Shown here one piece after another: positions 13,214 to 23,194 of a stretch of 23,866 bases of DNA (positions within the stretch are counted from its first letter, which is position 1; the number at the start of each line of letters is the position of its first letter). A program made the position numbers and the translations under genes. This DNA is from Paraglomus occultum (lineage: Eukaryota > Glomeromycota > Glomeromycetes > Paraglomerales > Paraglomeraceae): the NCBI GenBank assembly GCA_910592205.1, contig CAJVPJ010000482.1, positions 1-23,866 on the forward strand, written 5' to 3'. The notes beneath the pieces were generated by a model. That model did not search any database. It was not told the DNA's origin and saw nothing but the letters and a program-made list of their open reading frames with translations.

Positions 13214-15005
13214 ATTCGCAAGAAAGTGAAACCGAGAAAATTTACGCGCACAATTAGACGCGCATGTAAAGATATGGGGCCAAAATTTCTGGGGTCCAAT
13301 TTAATGTGGCCCGAACACTCGTGACTGAATATACAGATTTCTCAAAACCAACATTTCCATCGTCTTTCTTTCACAACTATATCGTTTAACTTATAAAATG
13401 TTTCTCATTTCTCTTCGTTATTGGAAGCTAAATCTTCTTTCACTTCGTCCATCGTATTCCTATACGCTTTTTTGAAAATAATTTAATCGTATAAAATTGT
13501 AAACATTTGTATGCAGTATTATAAGATATCTCGTCAAGCGATGACAAATTCATTTTCACTTGTCTGTAGTAAGAATCCAACGATTCCATGTCCATGACCC
13601 CTCGAATATTTGTCAATCTTTAGTACATATGTATTCTGTCAGTTTTCAACTTTGCGCGATATGACGGGGCTATTCGCGTAATAATCTCTCACATATTTTC
13701 CCCACAAACAAACTTATTTGCGAGAAAAGGCTGACAATAACATTCCCTGATTTAGTTCACCTGGGAAAGGCTATGACTTTTATCAATAGTTGATGTGGTT
13801 GAACTGTCCAGGTGGACAATTGATGGCATAAGCTTTACGTTAAGCAATGATGGTGGATATGCGCGATTTGCATACTCTGAAGAGATACTGACGTTTTATC
13901 CTCACACACACGCTACTGATATTTTGAGTACAGATATTCATTCTACGTAATACATGTACTGAGGAAGGTCCTCATCTAAATGCGCTATCATTAACAACAG
14001 TAAAAACTGCTTTTAAATGGTAACAGCAATACTTATGTCGAAATAAATTTATGTAACGACGGTCAAATCTTTTGCGTAGAACAGATCTGCCCACCCCTCA
14101 ACCTTAGACAACATCCATTCTACCTTACCATGATTCCCCACTGACTTTCGCTGTAGGCCTTATTTTTATACTTTCCCTAGGCTTCCACCATACCCCCCTC
14201 GACCAATCACTGATCATCCAAGGGTTAAATATTCAAGCACGCGCGATCGGTTCTAATTCGTTATTCTTATCATTTACATCATCCATTTTCAACATTGCAC
14301 TTTCGACAATATTGTTTTTTAAGCTAAGCTTAATAGGAATTATTATAATCTTGGTCAAGCAGACCAGACGACGGCATTGTAATACGTAGTACCAACTATT
14401 AGACACAATTGATCGATAGACTTCGCCCAATGTAAATGAGCGTAATAAAATCAATTGAACCTTTGTTACACGATAGTACCTTTAGGTTAGCCAATTAGTT
14501 ATTGACAAATTTTCTTGAGGCAATGTTAATACCTTAACCTTAACCCTAATCTTCACCAAGATTAAAAACGAGTGGCATCTGACCGTCTTTAAAGCAAATC
14601 GAGGGAACTTTATTTTCTGAAATGCCAACTCAAAACTTGCCGTCAATAATACTGCTGTATTATTCGAAACGCACACTCTTGAGTTTTGATGACATCAAAA
14701 GGCCCGTTTGATAACTGTTTTATACCTCATGTATAACAAAGACATTGCTGCCTAACCGTTAAACTATTAATAACCAAAAGTCGGTATTAATATTTTCCGT
14801 TTTTTCCTTCATACGAGGCATGATTTAATTAACGCCTGGGATATAAATAATAATAATAAAAATGGGCAAGCTGGCATCCCGATTTAGATATAAAAATTGA
14901 TGGTAGTGAAATTGCCTATTATGAAACGGATTAAATATTTTCTACGCCAAACGGATAAAGCGTTTTGTAGTCTCTAAATAGCAAACTTGTAAGTATCTAT
15001 AAGAT

Positions 15006-15024
15006 CCAATATCTATCTACCACG
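15006..15024 (+). promoter_or_regulatory. Exact ER stress response element (CCAAT-N9-CCACG) upstream of SIL1
   Basis: CCAAT at 15006-15010, nine bases, then CCACG at 15020-15024 match the metazoan ERSE consensus exactly, in the same orientation as SIL1 and 125 bp before its ATG. In animals NF-Y binds CCAAT while ATF6/XBP1-class bZIP factors bind CCACG. Fungi have NF-Y (HAP) and Hac1-type bZIP factors. That this site drives unfolded-protein induction here is an inference from motif, spacing, position and the nature of the gene. Confidence 0.5.
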
Positions 15025-15081
15025 TAGAATCTAGTATGCAGACTGTAATGTGGCACTTTGCTTGCACCATTGTCATTCCTA

Positions 15082-15087
15082 CACGTG
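15082..15087. promoter_or_regulatory. E-box / bZIP core CACGTG close to SIL1
   Basis: A palindromic CACGTG within ACACGTGGTC lies 61 bp upstream of the SIL1 start codon and 57 bp downstream of the ERSE-like CCACG. It could be a second site for a Hac1/XBP1-like bZIP or a bHLH factor, or for neither. Confidence 0.3.
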
Positions 15088-15148
15088 GTCAACGAATAAT
15101 AATATATACGATACGACTTATATCGATGCTTGGTAGCTGTTATTCATC

Positions 15149-16579
15149 ATGAAACCGTACGAACGTCTCTATCATATATCGAGCCTTCTCTTACTGGCTT
15201 TGCTGCTAGCTTTGTTAAGTCATACGACTCGAGCAGATGTTACCACTGATCCAGAAATCTGTAATAACCATGGAGAATGCTATCCGAGAATATTCGAAGC
15301 AACAGAAGAGTATAAAGAAGTACGACCTGACCAAGAGATTCCTCCTGGTAAATAACATCTTGGATTATTTTCGTACAAAATTACATCTCCTCAATAGAAT
15401 TTCACGTCATTCATGATTTAGGTTTGCTTGTACGTATCAACATGGAAACTGGCAAGAAATATGCCAAACTCAACGACAATTCTCCAGTTACGGACGTACA
15501 AACTATTGATATATCCAATGCTGAACTTGATTCCGAAAACAGTTCTCCATACAATAACTCATCCAGTCAGCCTGTCGCTGGTCCTAAAGTCACTTTCCAC
15601 GGACACCTTCCTCAAAATCACACTGATAACCATTCACCAAATAAGAAAATACCACTATCCGAACATGAGCGGTTTGATGATTACGTGAATATTTTAAAGA
15701 ATGATAATATCGACGTGAAAGAATTGCTTGGAGCTTTAGAGGAGCTGGAGGACTTGGTACATGAATTAGAGTTTGGAATAAAACTCGCAAAAGGAGAAGG
15801 TTTAGAGTTGATTGTCAAATTATTCGAACATGATGAGAACAGGGTTAAGAAAATGGCAGCAGTTGTAGTGGGCAGCGCAATGCAGGTACTTTGCGTGGAA
15901 AAGACTATAGTGTGGTTTTGACATTTAAACTCACAATCTAACAATCCCCTCTCATTCTCCTTTTTAATCTCCCGGTCTGCAGAATAATCCCAAGGCTCAA
16001 TCGCTTTCCCAAACTCATAACCTGATAGCAATTCTTTTGAAATTCCTATCTACTGAACGAAATGCACAGGTGGCATCTCGCTTTCTCTACGCTCTTTCCA
16101 GCATAGTTCGTGGCAGTTCATCCGCGTCCGAATCCCTTGCACGTCATTACGGTCTATCTGTTCTAATCGATACATACGTGTCCTCGACAAGCGATGACTA
16201 TAGAGCTAAATGTGCTCTTTTTGTAACGGACCTGCTTGATCCGAACATGATGGCATCAGATAAGAAGGTGTATTTAGAGCAAGGAGACGGGATGAAGGTT
16301 CTACCGGAAACGGGAATTCTGAGTGAATGGTGCGATGTCTTCCAGGCCACTCTTTTTGAAGAGGGGACCGGAAATGCTAGGGACATAAAATTCGATACGC
16401 GGGAAAAAGTGCTGGGTGGCTTGGTTATGATTAAGAAGAGATTTCCTGAAATATGCGAGGCCACAGATGGTTTGAGGATATGGCTACGCGAGCAGAAAAC
16501 TGTTGCAAGTGAACAAGAATTGGACGATTATTACATTTTTATTGAAAAGGCCAGGAAATTGTTTGACTTCGATCAGTAG
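15149..16579 (+). CDS. SIL1: SIL1-type nucleotide exchange factor of ER Hsp70 (3 exons, 419 aa)
   Basis: SIL1 releases ADP from the ER-lumenal Hsp70 (BiP/Kar2) and so supports protein import and folding. Exons are 15149-15347, 15422-15885 and 15983-16579, introns 74 and 97 nt with GT...AG ends; the 1260-nt CDS closes in frame. A Leu-rich signal peptide is plain (residues 1-29, cleavage likely after THTTRA-type Thr-Arg-Ala). The lumenal N-terminal part includes ICNNHGECYPRIFEAT, and the PGLLVRINMETGKKYAKL block characteristic of the family follows (around 66-84). Next come an Asn/Ser-rich linker with N-glycosylation sequons, then a helical armadillo-like domain (about 150-400) with LEELEDLVHELEFGIKLAKG and FLYALSSIVRGS. 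The C-terminus ends FDFDQ with no KDEL-like signal, so ER retention must rest on something else. An ERSE-like element lies just upstream. An AATAAA at 16786-16791 is a possible polyadenylation signal. Confidence 0.93.
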
Positions 16580-16855
16580 TACACAGCTATTAAAGTCATC
16601 ACACAGTGACTTATTTTTTGTAATTGATAAGTAAAATAATTTCAAATAGAGACTGTTTACAAACAATAGAATATGATATCACCGAGTTATTCAAACTATT
16701 TACAAATGATAGTCAAGGGAACACTTGAGGGTGTAACTGATGTTGTTACTTCACTGCTCAATTATTGCTTTTAAACATTAAAAATAATAAACAAACTTTT
16801 TCAACGCGGTAAAAATAAAGAGTTCTAAGTAGACAGTTCATTCCTTCTTTCATGA

Positions 16856-18535
16856 TCAACCCGACTGTTTGTTCTTGTGTACGTCATTTTGCCAAACCTC
16901 GTTAACTGATTTTAAAAATCTGTTATTATCCGTTCCAACCTGACGGGAGTATTTTAACACTCTCTTAAAGATATACATTTTGTTGTTAGTTTCTGCCCAG
17001 TTTTCGCATATCTTTAGAAACTCTGTTGCCAAACTTGGTGATCCAGCAGCGATGGCAGACTTGATAAAGATGCCAAATGTCCTCTCGTTGGGCTCAATCT
17101 TTAATTTTGTCAAATCCTCCCATACTAGTTTTATTCCATCGATGTTGGACAGCTCGCCATATAGTTGGGCCAGATGATGGAACGTAATTAGAGTCGGCAT
17201 GACGTGGAGATTCTGCATTTCTCGAACAGTTAGGTTCACGTCATCTATTTTGCCACATGAGCCAAAACCACCGATTAATGTATTGAACGTAACGGCAGTT
17301 GGATTCATTCCCATGCCTCGAAGAGTCAAATACCAATCGCGAGCCTTGTTAAGATTTTCTTCTGTGCCATTGATATCACCAATGGCATGTGCAGTCGTCG
17401 CTAATTTCATGTAACCACCGATTATTACGTTCATTGTGACTATATCGACGGTGATGTTGTATTTTTCTATCATTTCCGATTGGAATAGGTTTAACGCTGC
17501 TGTTATGTCATGACTGTCCATGTATCCCCTAATTAACAAGGTAAAAGTATACGTATTAGGAACTATATTCTTATTAATCATTCGACGGTACACGTTCATA
17601 GCAGAGGCCATATCCTGATGTTCTTGTATGTATCCCTGAATAAGAGCATTGTATGCATGGGGTTCTGGTGTAATCGTAGACGATTCCAAGTCATTAAGTA
17701 GCTCGGAAGTATCCTCAATTCTTCCAAGTGCCGCGTATGTACTAATTAGCTTGGCATACGTCACGCTATCCAGTGTATGTTCTTTCATTGTCTTGTATTG
17801 CTCTTTCAATCTGCCAATATCATTCGTATATCGAGCATACGCATCGATGATAGTGCAACACGTTAAAGTATTGATGCTCAATTCATTATCCCGTTTCATA
17901 CCCTCCCATAGTGATTCCAAACGACTAAAATATTTCTCATCCTGCGCATAAGAAACCAGCAAAGAATTAAAGACGTCCACGTCATATACGAGTTTTGATC
18001 TCCTAACATCGGATAAGATTTTTTCTAGTTGCGTAATAAGCGTATTAATCAGGTTGCCGTCCTTACTAGCAGTTACGTGTGCTTTCAATAAGTTGGCCAA
18101 GTCACGATAGTCGATGTATGATAAACCACGTCGCTTCTCGGTGGTGTAAACTAGCCAAGACAAATGCGCATCCTTACGAGAGATTGCTTCGCGGAGAAGA
18201 ACGGAATGAGATAAGCGTGATGGATCTTGTTCGGGAAGGGCAGTTGTTTTTATCTTGGGTCCATGCGAGGCGCGTTTGCGGTCTGCCAAGGTCGATGAAA
18301 ATGATCTGACATATATGAAAGAAATAGTAGAAAATTTAGACACTGAAGAGTATGATACAGGATAATTTTTTGGGCTTTTGATTGATAGGTAACTGAGGTT
18401 TCTGGTAGCGTATCCTGGAGTGCTAGTTATGTGATTTAATAATTTAGCATTCTGAGATGCTTTTAATAAATGCTTGGCTACAATGATTCTATCAAGTAAC
18501 ATTGCGTGAAAAGATTTGCAAATGGGTATCTTCAA
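16856..18535 (-). CDS. Mitochondrial pentatricopeptide repeat (PPR) protein (single exon, 559 aa)
   Basis: PPR proteins bind organellar RNA one base per repeat and act in its processing, stability or translation. The open frame is uninterrupted. The N-terminus is rich in Lys/Arg/Ser/Leu with few acidic residues up to about residue 95, as in a mitochondrial presequence; Met12 is an alternative start. At least seven PPR units can be seen from about 187 to 484, with typical starts such as VFNSLLVSYAQ, TYAKLISTYAALGRI, AYNALIQGYIQ, TFTLLIRGYMDSHDI, TMNVIIGGYMK, TFNTLIGGFGSCGKI and TFHHLAQLYGELSNI. The unit starting near 367 contains an insert of about 14 residues (about 381-394). No SMR, DYW or endonuclease domain is present. 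The RNA target cannot be read from the sequence by eye. It is convergent with SIL1, with 276 bp between stop codons. Confidence 0.93.
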   Translation of the reverse strand: MKIPICKSFHAMLLDRIIVAKHLLKASQNAKLLNHITSTPGYATRNLSYLSIKSPKNYPVSYSSVSKFSTISFIYVRSFSSTLADRKRASHGPKIKTTALPEQDPSRLSHSVLLREAISRKDAHLSWLVYTTEKRRGLSYIDYRDLANLLKAHVTASKDGNLINTLITQLEKILSDVRRSKLVYDVDVFNSLLVSYAQDEKYFSRLESLWEGMKRDNELSINTLTCCTIIDAYARYTNDIGRLKEQYKTMKEHTLDSVTYAKLISTYAALGRIEDTSELLNDLESSTITPEPHAYNALIQGYIQEHQDMASAMNVYRRMINKNIVPNTYTFTLLIRGYMDSHDITAALNLFQSEMIEKYNITVDIVTMNVIIGGYMKLATTAHAIGDINGTEENLNKARDWYLTLRGMGMNPTAVTFNTLIGGFGSCGKIDDVNLTVREMQNLHVMPTLITFHHLAQLYGELSNIDGIKLVWEDLTKLKIEPNERTFGIFIKSAIAAGSPSLATEFLKICENWAETNNKMYIFKRVLKYSRQVGTDNNRFLKSVNEVWQNDVHKNKQSG

Positions 18536-19420
18536 TCAGGAAACATTTAATTACATTAATCTTTTAGTATCTACCACATCCTTGCCGGTAAACGTCGATT
18601 AATTTTTTGCCTTTGGTGAAAGATTTGAATATCCAATCAACTGACCAACAAAACGTGATTCATTCCCAATTTGGTAATGTAGGGAAGTTCATTGAACGTA
18701 ACGAATTAAGGTGGAATGCAGTCATTTTTCTTGGAACCGATTTCATAGCTATCCCTACGCACCCATTCTGAATTAAAACACGTTCAGCGAAAGGATGACT
18801 ATACTTGAAAGTAAAGACATTATTTGTCAATTATCTGAAGGCAATTATTTCCGGCCCCACCGTTGTTAACTTTTCTATGTTAGCACATTGATAACAAAAA
18901 GATTGGTTTTAGCACGTTTACAGCATAGCGAATATTTCTTTCTTGCTAGTCGTTTTAAAAATTTCAATGCCAGTAAGTTAACACCGTCTCAAGGTAATGA
19001 TATTGGCTTCGTTGGCAGGATTAACCGTGCAATGGTTTTAACTTTGAACAACTTGATTTTGATAGTAAAGACAATTTATTATGTATTAGGAAGATTATAG
19101 AATATTATCATATGAGTGCTGGCAGTATATTAGAGTATAAACCCGTAATAGTAAGATGTTTTGTAGAGAAACGATGACCGATGCATTACCTGTAACTAAT
19201 GCATGATATATCTCTACTACTAGAGAAAGCTATATTAATTAAAACACACTCTAATTTGATTTATGTTTCATTTTTCAGAAACTTAAAAATATTTCTATTC
19301 AAGAATTTATAACAGTTTATGTAAATACTGCCAAATGTCCGTATATATGGGGGAATTCTGTACTATGTACGAAAGAAAATAACACTCTCTAATAAAAATT
19401 ATTAGAATATGTCGATAGAC
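18536..19420. other. Intergenic region upstream of the PPR gene
   Basis: About 0.9 kb between the PPR start and the end of the ML-domain relic. The open frame 18888-19100 shows no recognisable protein. I see no repeats or RNA genes; the PPR promoter presumably lies in the left part. Confidence 0.5.
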
Positions 19421-19773
19421 TTAATTGGCGCTAGCGCTAGCGCAAAACAGCTCGTATTCGGAATCACGTATCAAGACGATAGTGGTGTAAAGAGACGGCA
19501 AATTTTCCGGTTTAATTGTAAGCTGAAAGTCAAACTTGGTATCTTTTGTGATAGGACATTGTTTAGAAAGTTCACAGACATTGCCAGTGAACGACTGAAA
19601 GTAACGTCTTGACCAGAAACCATAGGATCAGGTGATAAAAATACAGAGAGAGGCGATGCCAAATCATCGCACTTACTAAATTGAGTAGCTCGTTTACTTA
19701 ATCCATGAGGAATAGCATTAATTACTGAAATTGTAACTAAGACAAAGAATAGAAAGAAAACTGAGTGTTTCAT
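19421..19773 (-). pseudogene. Broken ML-domain (MD-2-related lipid-recognition) secreted protein
   Basis: ML proteins are small secreted beta-sandwich lipid binders (NPC2, PG/PI transfer proteins). The gene starts with an ATG at 19773 and encodes a signal peptide (1-20, ending VINA) and the family's early block [14 protein letters not shown]. About 60 residues in, the frame changes near 19590-19598. The other frame then supplies the family's C-terminal half, including [19 protein letters not shown] and [19 protein letters not shown], ending at a TAA at 19421. No GT...AG intron of credible size joins the two frames. The middle strands normally found between them (roughly 25 residues in my recollection of the family) are also absent. 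I therefore read it as an internal deletion with loss of frame. Translation without repair would end at 19471. A sequencing error could explain the frame change but not the missing middle. Confidence 0.7.
19428..19443. repeat. 16-bp perfect palindrome GCGCTAGCGCTAGCGC
   Basis: The sequence is identical to its reverse complement and contains two overlapping GCTAGC units. It lies over the last codons (Ala-Ser repeats) of the ML-domain relic and is markedly GC-rich against AT-rich surroundings. Confidence 0.8.
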
Positions 19774-20652
19774 AGTTTTGTAATTGTTAATAAGTCAATT
19801 GGTAAGTTTTTCGATTGATACAGTTCAACACGCTCTCATGTTATTTTTATAGGAAAAATAGTTTTCATAATATTCAAAGTTGAAACACCAAAACAATAAT
19901 AATAATATTATTATTATTATTAGTAGTAGTAGCGATTCTTAATAATGTGACTTTGTCTAAAAATATAAAATGATATCCGAATCGTTACACGAACAATATA
20001 ACTAACTACGATAACGATGCGATGCGATGGAAATTATTAACACAATATAACCGGATCGGATTTATTCCTTATAGAGTAATTATACCGTGACGTTAAGTAC
20101 CGATCTTCGCATAGTATATACTATCTGCAAACCATTAAAAAGAATGTTCAGGAAGGCATTGCCGAAAAAGTCGGACTGATTATTCAATATATTACAACCT
20201 TTATTGCCGCGATCTTATTATCTATTCTGTTGAAGCTGAAAATATAGAACGTGTGGTTGCCGAATATGGACCGTCACATCATTAGCGATGCATTTCGTCA
20301 GTGCGAAATAAATAAGATCTGCCGCCTCCCATGCTGGCGTTTTTTTTGTGTAAAATTTTATATACTGTATAAAATTGCGTTTTTTTATTTTTTTGCTTGC
20401 TTCTATTTACATTCTATTGTTTATAGATTCTTATTCACTATAATAAGCAGCAGTCGCTTGGATTCTGGACTATCAAATAATAAATAAAACAACTACTTAC
20501 TTGGTTAGCTTGTTGGTGGTCCTGTACAGACACGATATTAATTTCAATTCCAAATTTTTACTTTGCCGCTCGCTCAATTATATACCATTGTAGAACGCTC
20601 CTAATACTTGTTTGCTTCCGAGAAGTGTCCTCAAGTCGTCTTACAACCTTAC
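19774..20652. other. Intergenic region between the ML relic and the transposase remnant
   Basis: AT-rich, about 0.9 kb. It holds the AAT/ATT/TAG microsatellite (19895-19932) and poly-T runs around 20340-20395. The plus-strand open frame 20251-20487 is low-complexity and unlikely to be coding. Confidence 0.5.
19895..19932. repeat. Compound microsatellite (AAT)4(ATT)5(TAG)4 with a 24-bp palindrome
   Basis: Four AAT units run directly into ATT units, so 19895-19918 is self-complementary, and TAG units follow. The junction of AAT to ATT makes a loop-free hairpin possible. It lies about 120 bp upstream of the ML-domain relic. Confidence 0.85.
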
Positions 20653-20907
20653 TTAATCCACGTTCCTGACATCATCATTATCTTGTACAAAATATAGTGA
20701 AAGCGTTTCGAAACAGTTAAGCGCCTCCTTGTGGGTAACCCTTCGTCTTTCTGCACTATCATCCTCGTCTACATCTACATCGTTCACCCCTACATCTTCC
20801 ACGTGTTCAACTTTATGTGTGACTAAGTCTATGATCTCCTGATCTGTAAGTATCACTTCTGTAATAGTTTCTTCCCGATAGTCGATATAAGTTTCAACGT
20901 TCGCAGA
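20653..20907 (-). mobile_element. C-terminal remnant of a Tigger/pogo-like (CENP-B/DDE) transposase
   Basis: The open frame of 85 codons reads EVILTDQEIIDLVTHKVEH, an acidic Asp/Val/Glu-rich stretch, then VTHKEALNCFETLSLYF and a short acidic tail. This layout (a 'TDEEI' block, acidic linker, 'KEAL..LETL..Y' helix) is how many fungal pogo/Tigger-like DDE transposases end. A TGA at 20908-20910 interrupts the frame upstream, and no DDE catalytic core or HTH domain was found to the right. It is therefore a 5'-truncated, decayed copy. Family assignment is from pattern recognition; a related gene tail is the alternative. Confidence 0.6.
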
Positions 20908-22004
20908 TCAAGCGCATACAGATAAATTTCATCATTATTGTTACAATCCTCATCTACGTCACGAAATGACATCTGTCTCTTATGAAATCTACCAAATTAA
21001 TTATAATATTTTATTCCATTCCTCTACCCGACTTTTTGATATTTTTCTTTCTATTACTTAACAATATGCCAGAGATGTCAATAAAGTTCAGGCCTAGACT
21101 GTTGAATGTCCAGCCCATAACGTCAGGCACGTTTTTCTTTAAGAATACCATGGCAATATGACTTGCATGTTTGGGTCATTGTTTGTTGAAAAAAACAAAA
21201 ATTGAAACAAAAGCCTTAATAGAAATAAACCAGTTGATGGTGAGCTTATTATGTATATATTTTACACAATACAAGTTGTTTTGTAAACAATTGAGTTTTA
21301 TGTATTAGTATTCGAATTATTATTATGTATATAATTTTTCAAATACACTGTACTGTTACGGTCGGCGTCTAATTTTAAATGGGAAAGAAAATAAATTGCG
21401 TAGGCGTGTTCTGCCGAGAGGAGGATTTTCGTATCCCTGCCCTCACTCCAACAATTGCTCACTTAAGACTGAACTAAATTATAAGTGACAATAATTATAT
21501 TAATGCGCGCTTCGCTTTCACTCCCTATACGATACTCGTATCTAAACACGATAAAACGATAACAACAATTATAATATCGCAGAATCGAAGGGAAAATTGT
21601 ATACTATATTTAAATAGGGATTTAGTGTTTCGACTAGTCGGCAAACATCACTTTTTTCTAGTTAAACAACTAATAAAATATCGTTAATATTAATTTTTTT
21701 TGCAGTTACTGAATTAACGACCGTTGACAACTTTCTTCCGTGATAACTCAACGGGAATTTAACCCTAACAGCTCGAATAAAACCATTAGACCAAGTAAGA
21801 GTGTCAATAATTAGTATCGTGAATGATGGAAACGATAATGATCTAACATTAGAATTTATAGCAACATCGATTGATCGTCAGGGGTATCTGCATCTGCGGA
21901 GAAAGATTTTACCATGTGACTTGCTTTTTCATGATTATACTGATAAATTTATTATTATACAAATTTGAAAGCAAGAGCTATATTGTTGCTGTAATTCAAT
22001 CAAC
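20908..22004. other. Intergenic region, possibly with more decayed transposon sequence
   Basis: About 1.1 kb. A short minus-strand open frame (21011-21175, 54 codons) with the segment GWTFNSLGLNFIDISG lies upstream of the transposase remnant in the same orientation and may be further relic sequence, but I cannot assign it. No terminal inverted repeats were found by eye. The D-aminoacyl-tRNA deacylase promoter must lie at the right end. Confidence 0.4.
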
Positions 22005-23056
22005 ATGCGAGCAGTTCTCCAAAGAGTCTTAAACGCAAGCGTATTAGGTAGTCCCAATGATATTGTATGAATATATTTTTCATTTCGTCTGCTAAAAGGT
22101 CCTGTACGCGTTAGTCGATGGCTGCCAAGTCTCCTCAATTAATCAAGGCCTTTGTATACTCTTGGGTATCGCTCAAGATGATACATCAGATGATTTGGAT
22201 TACATGGTGAGGAAGATTCTCAACGTCAAGGTATTCAACAACGAAGCGGGAGATAATATGTGGGCAAGAAGTGTCAAGGATGCCGGACTCGAAATACTGT
22301 GCGGTAATCGCCTAAATTTTAGCGAATATAAAATTGTCTTTTTAATCAACTATCTGTTATTCATCAAGATGTAACTTTTCCTCTATTTGTAGTATCTCAG
22401 TTTACTTTGTACGGGAGCGTAGAAAAAAGTAAAAATTTTAATTGCTTATGTAGACTGACATTTGCGTTTATAACATAGAATTAAAACCATTTGGTAGATA
22501 AACCCGCTTTCCATCGAGCCATGAAGAACGCACAGGCAAAAGACACTTATGAAACATTTCTTGAGCGATTAAAACAAGCATATGTTCCCGAACGGATAAA
22601 AGGTAAAAAGAGTTTTTCGTGTCTTTGGCAATAACATTCCAAGTTTAGAACTACTTGCTATCCCGATCTCAATCTTTAGAAAAACGGTTAGCAAACCATT
22701 ATTTGATAATTGACAAAACGGGTTTCTATAAAGTGTTTGGTGATTGCAACTATCTAACATATCCTATACCAAACTCAATTTGTGTAGATGGCGTCTTTGG
22801 AGCAATGATGGTCGTGAACATTGCTAACGATGTGAGTCATGCAAAATAGATTCATTACGTAGAAGTTATATTCTAATCTTCTCTAATTCATCATGTACAG
22901 GGTCCAGTTACGCTTGAATTAGATTCTCGTAAATTTACATACATCGACAAACCATCTACCAAAGGTGGTAGTGAATCATCAACTTCCTCTTCTGTGGCTA
23001 AGAGGGATAAGAAGAGCAAAGCTGACGATAATCAGAATAGTTCTGCTCAGACGTAA
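22005..23056 (+). CDS. DTD1: D-aminoacyl-tRNA deacylase (6 exons, 190 aa)
   Basis: DTD hydrolyses D-aminoacyl-tRNAs (and Gly-tRNA-Ala) and so keeps D-residues out of proteins. Exons are 22005-22047, 22115-22303, 22393-22428, 22498-22602, 22788-22831 and 22901-23056. The introns (67, 89, 69, 185 and 69 nt) all have GT...AG ends and the 573-nt CDS closes in frame. The N-terminus MRAVLQRVLNASV and the two signature motifs are present: SQFTLYG (79-85) and the cross-subunit Gly-cisPro motif as NDGPVTLELDS (Gly140-Pro141), cut between exons 5 and 6. The core is as long as the usual fungal protein of about 150 aa. Beyond it lies an extra tail of about 38 residues rich in Ser, Lys, Asp and Gln, likely disordered. 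An AATAAA at 23079-23084 follows. The gene is convergent with the acyl-CoA dehydrogenase, only 138 bp apart. Homodimer in the cytosol is expected from the family. Confidence 0.95.
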
Positions 23057-23078
23057 CACGTCGTAAGGAGAATAATGC

Positions 23079-23084
23079 AATAAA
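23079..23084 (+). terminator. Possible polyadenylation signal AATAAA after DTD1
   Basis: A canonical AATAAA begins 23 bp after the deacylase stop codon, in the narrow spacer shared with the convergent acyl-CoA dehydrogenase gene. The motif is common in AT-rich DNA, so use is only likely. Confidence 0.35.
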
Positions 23085-23194
23085 AAGAGAAGCAATATTC
23101 GACTAAAGTTAAATAATACTCTTAGAAATTTATTAATAAATAAGTAAAAACTTAAACCTATCTAGAAAGCACACGTTTACATTAGACCCGATTT

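Larger units (their letters stand above)
13214..15148. other. Divergent intergenic region upstream of SIL1
   Basis: About 1.9 kb between the putative start of the unknown minus-strand gene and SIL1. Minus-strand open frames at 14233-14454 and 14482-14676 look non-coding. An AAT-rich run lies near 14847-14861. The SIL1-proximal 150 bp carries the ERSE-like element, an E-box and a TATA-like stretch (AATATATA, 15101-15108). No RNA gene or mobile element was recognised. Confidence 0.5.

Noticed and set aside
14533-14552. CTTAACCTTAACCCTAATC, similar to telomere repeat CCCTAA.
   Set aside because: Only one true CCCTAA unit is present; it is too short for an interstitial telomere.
20251-20487. A plus-strand open frame rich in Phe, Tyr and Cys.
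   Set aside because: It is the translation of poly-T and AT-rich spacer; no family recognised.
21935-22138. A minus-strand open frame of 67 codons.
   Set aside because: It is antisense to exon 1, intron 1 and the first bases of exon 2 of the D-aminoacyl-tRNA deacylase gene.
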